This document shows positions 5,544-8,894 of a stretch of 8,894 bases of DNA, in pieces. The position numbers and the translations under genes are program-made. The stretch is from Faecalimonas sp. (lineage in GTDB: Bacteria > Bacillota_A > Clostridia > Lachnospirales > Lachnospiraceae). The notes beneath the pieces are model-generated. The model was given only the letters and a program-made list of their open reading frames with translations. It had not been told where the DNA came from and searched no databases. The DNA lies in contig JAPFCT010000226.1 in assembly GCA_026169575.1 (NCBI GenBank), forward strand, positions 1 through 8,894, given 5' to 3'. The stretch's first letter is position 1. Every line of letters begins with the position of its first letter.

Positions 5544-6860
5544 AAAATCATCTTTTTCAAATACGGTCTGACCATCCACTGGTGTCTGCAATGCTTTCAG
5601 TGCACGTCTTACCATACGTTTACGGATCTTCTTAGAATCTACTTCGCCCTGTGTCGGATCTCCGAGCGGATATGGGATACCAACGCCCGGGATGATCCGG
5701 TTTGCACCGATCGTCAGGGAGATTGGAACAACAGTTGCCATATGAACAACCGGAAGACCATATTTTTCGATACCTTTTACCATCGTTGCGCCGCAACGTG
5801 TGCAGGTACCTCATGTGCTGACGAGGATAACGCCATCTACGTGATCCTCTACGAGACGTTTACCGATCTCGTCGCCGAATTTTGCTGCAGATCCGGTCGC
5901 GGTTCCGGTTCCGGTTGTCGTACAGAAGTAATTTACAAGTTCGCCAAACTCTCCGTCTTTCTCCATCTCGCGGAGTACGTCAAGCGGTACTACTAAGTTC
6001 GGATTTTCCATAACGAACTGTCTGTCATATCCGCCGTGGATCGTTGTGAAATCCTTCGGGGACATTGCGTCCATTCCTTCAATAGAATATACGCCATATT
6101 TTGTTGCATTAGATGATTCGATGTGATCCGGGTTACCAGTCGGAACAACACCACCGGATGTCACAACAGCAAGTTTTGCATGCCGGATATCCTTGATCGG
6201 CGCTGCCGGATCGACACGGTCAAATTTCGGCATCGGAAGATCTGTGTGGAATTCTTCGCCTTTCATCTTCTTTGTCAGCATCTGGATCGCTCTCTCAGAA
6301 GCTCTCTCCTCTGCGAAATAGTTCACACGGATTCCTCTCTCATGATATCCTTCGATATCTGGTCCGAGAATCTCTTCGCCTGTCGCCATCTTCTTTACCA
6401 AAGCTGCCATCACAGGTACTGCCTTGCGGATCGTCGCTGCGGAGTCACCGGTCTTTACGATGATAACGTCCTTGCGGAACATATCTACACCAGGGTTTTC
6501 CTCATACTCTGCTGTTAGTACCGGAACCCCAAGTCTTTCTTCTACTGCTTTACAGATCGTACCACATGCCACGCCGTAACGTCCTGCGTTGAATGCCGGC
6601 CCTGCAACAAATACATCCGGCTCGTATTTTTTTACCATATCAAGGATCGTATCTGTCGCTGTGTCAAGATTTTCTCCGAAATAATTATCTCCACAGATCA
6701 CAGTTGCCACGATCTCATACTCTTCTCCGAGTTCCTTTGCCAGAGCTGTACCAGGACCTACTGCGCCCTCTCTTACTTCCGGCACGATATCTGCTTTCTC
6801 TTCTCCACCGATACCGGCAAAGAACTGATTGATATAATGAACAATTTTATATGTTGCCAT
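5541..6860 (-). CDS. grdB: Glycine/sarcosine/betaine reductase component B selenoprotein subunit (UGA = Sec350)
   Basis: A 439-residue selenoprotein of the GrdB/GrdF/GrdH family, the catalytic subunit of substrate-specific component B. With GrdE-derived subunits it binds the amine substrate, releases the amino group and passes the carboxymethyl unit to the selenocysteine of GrdA; GrdC/GrdD then yield acetyl phosphate. The reading frame has one internal TGA at 5811-5813. Translation continues in frame for 89 more residues, and the junction reads VST-U-GTCTRCGATMVK, the family's conserved Sec-x2-Cys-x2-Cys (Sec350, Cys353, Cys356). Other family-like parts are MATYKIVHYINQFFAGIGGEE-type N-terminal residues, VAGPAFNAGRYG (85-96), VTSGGVVPTGNPDHIESS (233-250) and the TTTGTGTATGSAAKFGDEIG segment before Sec. 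AGGAGGAG precedes the ATG, 30 nt after grdE. The symbol marks the family; sarcosine- or betaine-specific paralogues (grdF, grdH) cannot be excluded. Confidence 0.93.
5778..5808 (-). promoter_or_regulatory. Putative bacterial SECIS element of grdB
   Basis: Starting 3 nt after the UGA, the mRNA can form TACC/GGTA (5808-5805 with 5781-5778), an internal loop, then a perfect 6-bp stem CGTTGC/GCAACG (5798-5793 and 5789-5784) with a GGC loop. The apical loop is 19-21 nt after the UGA, inside the distance range known for SelB-binding SECIS hairpins. Clostridial SECIS elements are poorly conserved. The stem also encodes the conserved RCGAT residues, so part of the symmetry is constrained by the protein. 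Confidence 0.6.
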
Positions 6861-6890
6861 ACCCGCTCCTCCTTTTCTTACCGACGATTT

Positions 6891-8177
6891 CTAGTAGCCT
6901 CTTGCCGCCAGCTTATTGAAACCATTTGCGATCGTAGATGCGATGATGATCTGAAGCTCTGCCTCAAATGATCCGTCCGGATTGACACAGCCAGCCCATC
7001 CGCCGATCTGATTCTCGATATATTCCATTGTTCCGATTACCTTATCCATTGCCGGGAACTGAAGAGTTGCATTTCCCTGTCCGCAGGAAGCAAGCGCTGT
7101 CGCCTCATCACAAGTATCTGCAAGTGACTGTGACTTACCGTCTTTTCCCGGGAATTCGTCTGTGATCAGAACTACTTTGACACCTTTCTGCTCTACCTTG
7201 CGGCAGTTCATCATTAAGTCTGTATCCGGGTTTCCATAACCTTCTTCTGTGATCAGCACGCCGTCTAATCCCATCCACTCAGCCAGTTTCGCTACCATAT
7301 CGGAATGTCTCTCTTTGTCTGCTAAGAATACATTCTCATTTGTGAGGATGACACCCATGAAGTTCACGTCTTTTCCATGGTGTTTATAAAGGTCCTCAAT
7401 GACCGGATTGTGGAAATGGTGGTATGTCGTAACCTTATCACACGGAGCAACACAGTTACCGGATACGATCGCACCGTCCATGATCTCTGTCGGATACATA
7501 AATGTCGGAATAAATTGTTTTGCATCTACGCCGTAGTAATATGTATCATGTAAAAGTCCCTGGGACTGTAACATATGTACATAACCTACTTTCGGAAGAT
7601 CCGGGTACATTGCTGCCTGTTCAAAGATCGGCTTCGTCTCAAATGTATCTAATTCATCCGGTTCTACATTTCTTCCCGCTTCTCCGAGGTATGCAGCAAC
7701 CTTAAGACCTGCCATACGTCCTGCCTTCTCGTATACATGTGTCTCAAGACCTTCTTTCGGCTCGATCACTACGCAGAGGTTCACTGTCTTGGAGAATGGA
7801 CAGTAATCTGCTGCCGGTCCGCTCATATCGATGACACCTTCCTGGAATCCGACGATCCTTCCGACTGTCACAACGCAGCAGCCGTCAAGCGCATGTGTTC
7901 TTCCCTCTCCCACCTGAGGGGTTACCTTTCCGATCATACCTGGGAAGATCTCTCCGCCGCTTACTTTGACACGTGGCTCGATGACATCCTTGACCGGTGT
8001 AATTCTTGTAGAATCTCCCGGACGGGCAATATCCAGATGACACTCTAATAATTTGTCATCTTCCAGCACCAGCTTTTCTACCTCTTCTTTGTTCACATAG
8101 AGAACATGATCTTTGACACAAGTCTGGTCTGAAAATTGGATGTCTTTGATAAAAATTTTACCGAGTTCCAGTTTCAT
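6891..8177 (-). CDS. grdE: Glycine/sarcosine/betaine reductase component B proprotein (alpha/beta subunits)
   Basis: A 428-residue GrdE/GrdG/GrdI-type proprotein. In this family the chain cleaves itself between Asn and Cys, giving two subunits, and the new N-terminal Cys becomes a carbonyl (pyruvoyl-type) group that captures the substrate amine as a Schiff base. The cleavage motif is visible as SGN-CVAPCDK, Asn241-Cys242, near mid-chain as expected. Other recognisable stretches are LELGKIFIKDIQF (3-15), ARPGDSTRITPVKDVIEPRVKV (51-72), GRIVGFQEGVIDMSGPAADY (106-125), ETKPIFEQA (180-188), LLHDTYYYGVDAK (208-220) and EEGYGNPDTDLMMNC (311-325). Length is normal. AGGAGGG lies 7 nt before the ATG. 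It is the first gene after a sigma-A promoter with twin operators and forms an operon with the selenoprotein subunit. Substrate type is unresolved, so the symbol denotes the family only. Confidence 0.93.
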   Translation of the reverse strand: MKLELGKIFIKDIQFSDQTCVKDHVLYVNKEEVEKLVLEDDKLLECHLDIARPGDSTRITPVKDVIEPRVKVSGGEIFPGMIGKVTPQVGEGRTHALDGCCVVTVGRIVGFQEGVIDMSGPAADYCPFSKTVNLCVVIEPKEGLETHVYEKAGRMAGLKVAAYLGEAGRNVEPDELDTFETKPIFEQAAMYPDLPKVGYVHMLQSQGLLHDTYYYGVDAKQFIPTFMYPTEIMDGAIVSGNCVAPCDKVTTYHHFHNPVIEDLYKHHGKDVNFMGVILTNENVFLADKERHSDMVAKLAEWMGLDGVLITEEGYGNPDTDLMMNCRKVEQKGVKVVLITDEFPGKDGKSQSLADTCDEATALASCGQGNATLQFPAMDKVIGTMEYIENQIGGWAGCVNPDGSFEAELQIIIASTIANGFNKLAARGY

Positions 8178-8200
8178 ATAAAATCCCTCCTTCGATATTT

Positions 8201-8214
8201 GTTATCGTGATAAC
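8201..8214. promoter_or_regulatory. Operator 2 of the grdE promoter
   Basis: GTTATCGTGATAAC is an inverted repeat with perfect 6-bp arms (GTTATC/GATAAC) around a 2-bp centre. It sits roughly at +5 to +18 relative to the predicted grdE transcription start, where a bound repressor would block initiation or early elongation. A related site lies 34 bp upstream within the promoter. The regulator is not in the window, and I do not assign a family from the motif. Confidence 0.65.
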
Positions 8215-8225
8215 TTGTTGTTCAC

Positions 8226-8254
8226 ATTATACAACTAATCGCGATAACATTCAA
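8226..8254 (-). promoter_or_regulatory. Sigma-A promoter of grdE
   Basis: On the minus strand, TTGAAT (8254-8249, 4 of 6 to TTGACA) is followed by exactly 17 bp and a perfect TATAAT (8231-8226). The predicted start is near 8219, leaving a leader of about 42 nt that ends in AGGAGGG before the grdE ATG. The spacer contains operator 1. This is the best promoter in the window. Confidence 0.8.
8235..8248. promoter_or_regulatory. Operator 1, inside the grdE promoter spacer
   Basis: CTAATCGCGATAAC (GTTATCGCGATTAG on the minus strand) matches operator 2 at 11 of 14 positions and keeps one perfect GTTATC half-site. It fills most of the 17-bp spacer between the -35 and -10 hexamers, so binding there should directly exclude RNA polymerase. 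Its centre is 34 bp from that of operator 2, a little over three helical turns. Confidence 0.6.
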
Positions 8255-8377
8255 GTTTTTTATAAATATTTTTTCAATATTTTTTTCATCTATAAATGAT
8301 ATGCAAAAATATTCCGTACCTATGAACAAAACAGTCCGTTTTCCGGCAGTTCTTTTCCTCTCGCCGCACTTTGAAAA

Positions 8378-8436
8378 ACAAAAAAAACAGCCGGCAGGTA
8401 TCCGGAAGCTTATCTTCTTCCATCCCTGCCGGCTGT
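8378..8436 (-). terminator. Strong intrinsic terminator
   Basis: ACAGCCGGCAGG (8387-8398) and CCTGCCGGCTGT (8425-8436) are perfect 12-bp arms. The 26-nt loop itself contains a GGAAG/CTTCC stem (8404-8408 and 8417-8421). In the minus direction the hairpin is followed by eight U residues (8387-8380, the first being the last base of the stem), then G and five more U. It lies 44 bp after the stop at 8480 and insulates the grdE promoter from the upstream gene. The A/T-rich stretch 8255-8377 between it and the promoter shows nothing else. Confidence 0.93.
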
Positions 8437-8479
8437 AAAGTTCTACATCCGTCATTTTCTTTCTACTTTTTAATAACTC

Positions 8480-8894
8480 TTAATGAATCCGGTTCTTATA
8501 TCCGGTATATCCTTTCAGATCTTTCGCCAGCGCTTTCACGATCGTATCTACATCTTTGATAAACTGATCGACCCGCTCTCCGATCTGATATTCTTCAATC
8601 CCTTCATCCAATACTTTCTTAAAATATCTCGCACACAACATGCAGACCATCCGGTTGAGGCGAATCGCATTCGCATAGGTAACCGCACCGTCATTGATAC
8701 ATTTCTTACACATCTCAAAATCTCTGGACATGAAATCCGGGGTCTTTAACATTTCCTGAAAAAAGCGGTTTGTCTTCTTTAAGTCCTCCGGAAATATCTC
8801 ATAGTACTCCCGGATTGCTTTATTTAATTTCTTATTGGGATACATAAAAAACAGGAGATTGTATGCTTCCGGATAGGTAAACGCTTCCCTCGCA
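8480..8894 (-). CDS. Unrecognised protein with two CxxC pairs, C-terminal part (5' end outside window)
   Basis: 137 residues of the C-terminal end are visible. The frame stays open to the window edge: upstream of the first internal ATG (8845-8843) it reads AREAFTYPEAYNLLFF without a stop. That ATG has no Shine-Dalgarno, so the true start lies beyond 8894. The visible part is charged and probably helical. It has two Cys pairs, MCKKC and MVCMLC, about 20 residues apart, which could bind zinc or a metal cluster. There is no membrane segment in the visible part. I do not recognise the family and assign no function. It is followed by a strong terminator, so it is the last gene of its transcript and is separate from grdE. 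Confidence 0.75.
   Translation of the reverse strand, partial: AREAFTYPEAYNLLFFMYPNKKLNKAIREYYEIFPEDLKKTNRFFQEMLKTPDFMSRDFEMCKKCINDGAVTYANAIRLNRMVCMLCARYFKKVLDEGIEEYQIGERVDQFIKDVDTIVKALAKDLKGYTGYKNRIH

Noticed and set aside
5541..5783. A separate 80-residue gene downstream of a 349-residue grdB
   Set aside because: It is in the same frame as grdB, 27 bases after the TGA, has no ribosome-binding site, and carries the conserved C-terminal part of the family. It is the end of the selenoprotein.
5811..5813. TGA as a nonsense mutation making grdB a pseudogene
   Set aside because: The surrounding residues match the conserved Sec site of GrdB exactly, the frame is otherwise intact, and a SECIS-like hairpin follows.
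5421..5996. 191-residue open frame on the plus strand
   Set aside because: It lies antisense to grdB and its leader, lacks a good ribosome-binding site in context, and its product shows no recognisable features. It is a shadow frame.
8222..8455. 77-residue minus-strand open frame
   Set aside because: It runs through the strong terminator and the grdE promoter and operators, and has low-complexity composition, so it is not a believable gene.
8480..8845. Complete 121-residue gene starting at the ATG at 8845
   Set aside because: No Shine-Dalgarno precedes this ATG and the frame stays open to the window edge, so the gene is treated as 5'-truncated by the window.

Overview
The window reads as the chromosome of an anaerobic, Gram-positive Clostridia member, most likely a Lachnospiraceae-type gut bacterium. 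This is inferred from the pyrH-frr-uppS-cdsA core cluster, purine-rich Shine-Dalgarno sites, sigma-A-like promoters, and a Stickland-type reductase with an in-frame selenocysteine UGA. I cannot name the species. Every credible gene lies on the minus strand, so transcription runs from high to low coordinates.

From right to left: (1) 8480-8894 holds the C-terminal 137 residues of a protein I do not recognise. It carries two CxxC pairs, runs off the window edge, and is followed by a strong intrinsic terminator (8378-8436). (2) 4255-8254 is the most interesting part. It is a grdE-grdB-ykvI module driven by a good sigma-A promoter with two matching inverted-repeat operators. GrdE is the Asn-Cys self-processing proprotein of substrate-specific component B. 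GrdB is the selenoprotein subunit, with Sec350 decoded from UGA at 5811-5813 and a potential SECIS hairpin just downstream. The YkvI-family membrane protein follows, after a 146-nt spacer that can fold into a long stem-loop. GrdA, GrdC, GrdD and thioredoxin genes are not in the window, so the pair looks like a substrate module that plugs into shared components encoded elsewhere. Its substrate (glycine, sarcosine, betaine or something else) is open.

(3) 2307-3926 encodes a 539-residue fusion of a NeuD/PglD-like sugar O/N-acyltransferase domain and a NahK-like aminoglycoside-phosphotransferase-fold kinase. It has its own extended -10 promoter and an unusual leader. A strong Shine-Dalgarno is separated from the GTG start by a perfect 8-bp hairpin and overlaps a 9-codon mini-ORF.

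(4) 1-2222 is the housekeeping cluster pyrH (UMP kinase), frr (ribosome recycling factor), uppS (undecaprenyl diphosphate synthase) and the first codons of cdsA (phosphatidate cytidylyltransferase). A promoter and an 18-bp perfect palindrome precede pyrH, and a perfect 13-bp inverted repeat lies between frr and uppS.

The selenoprotein reductase module with its twin operators and structured ykvI leader, and the acyltransferase-kinase fusion with its hairpin-bridged start, are the two places most likely to hold something undescribed. No tRNA, rRNA, CRISPR array, insertion sequence or phage gene was seen.
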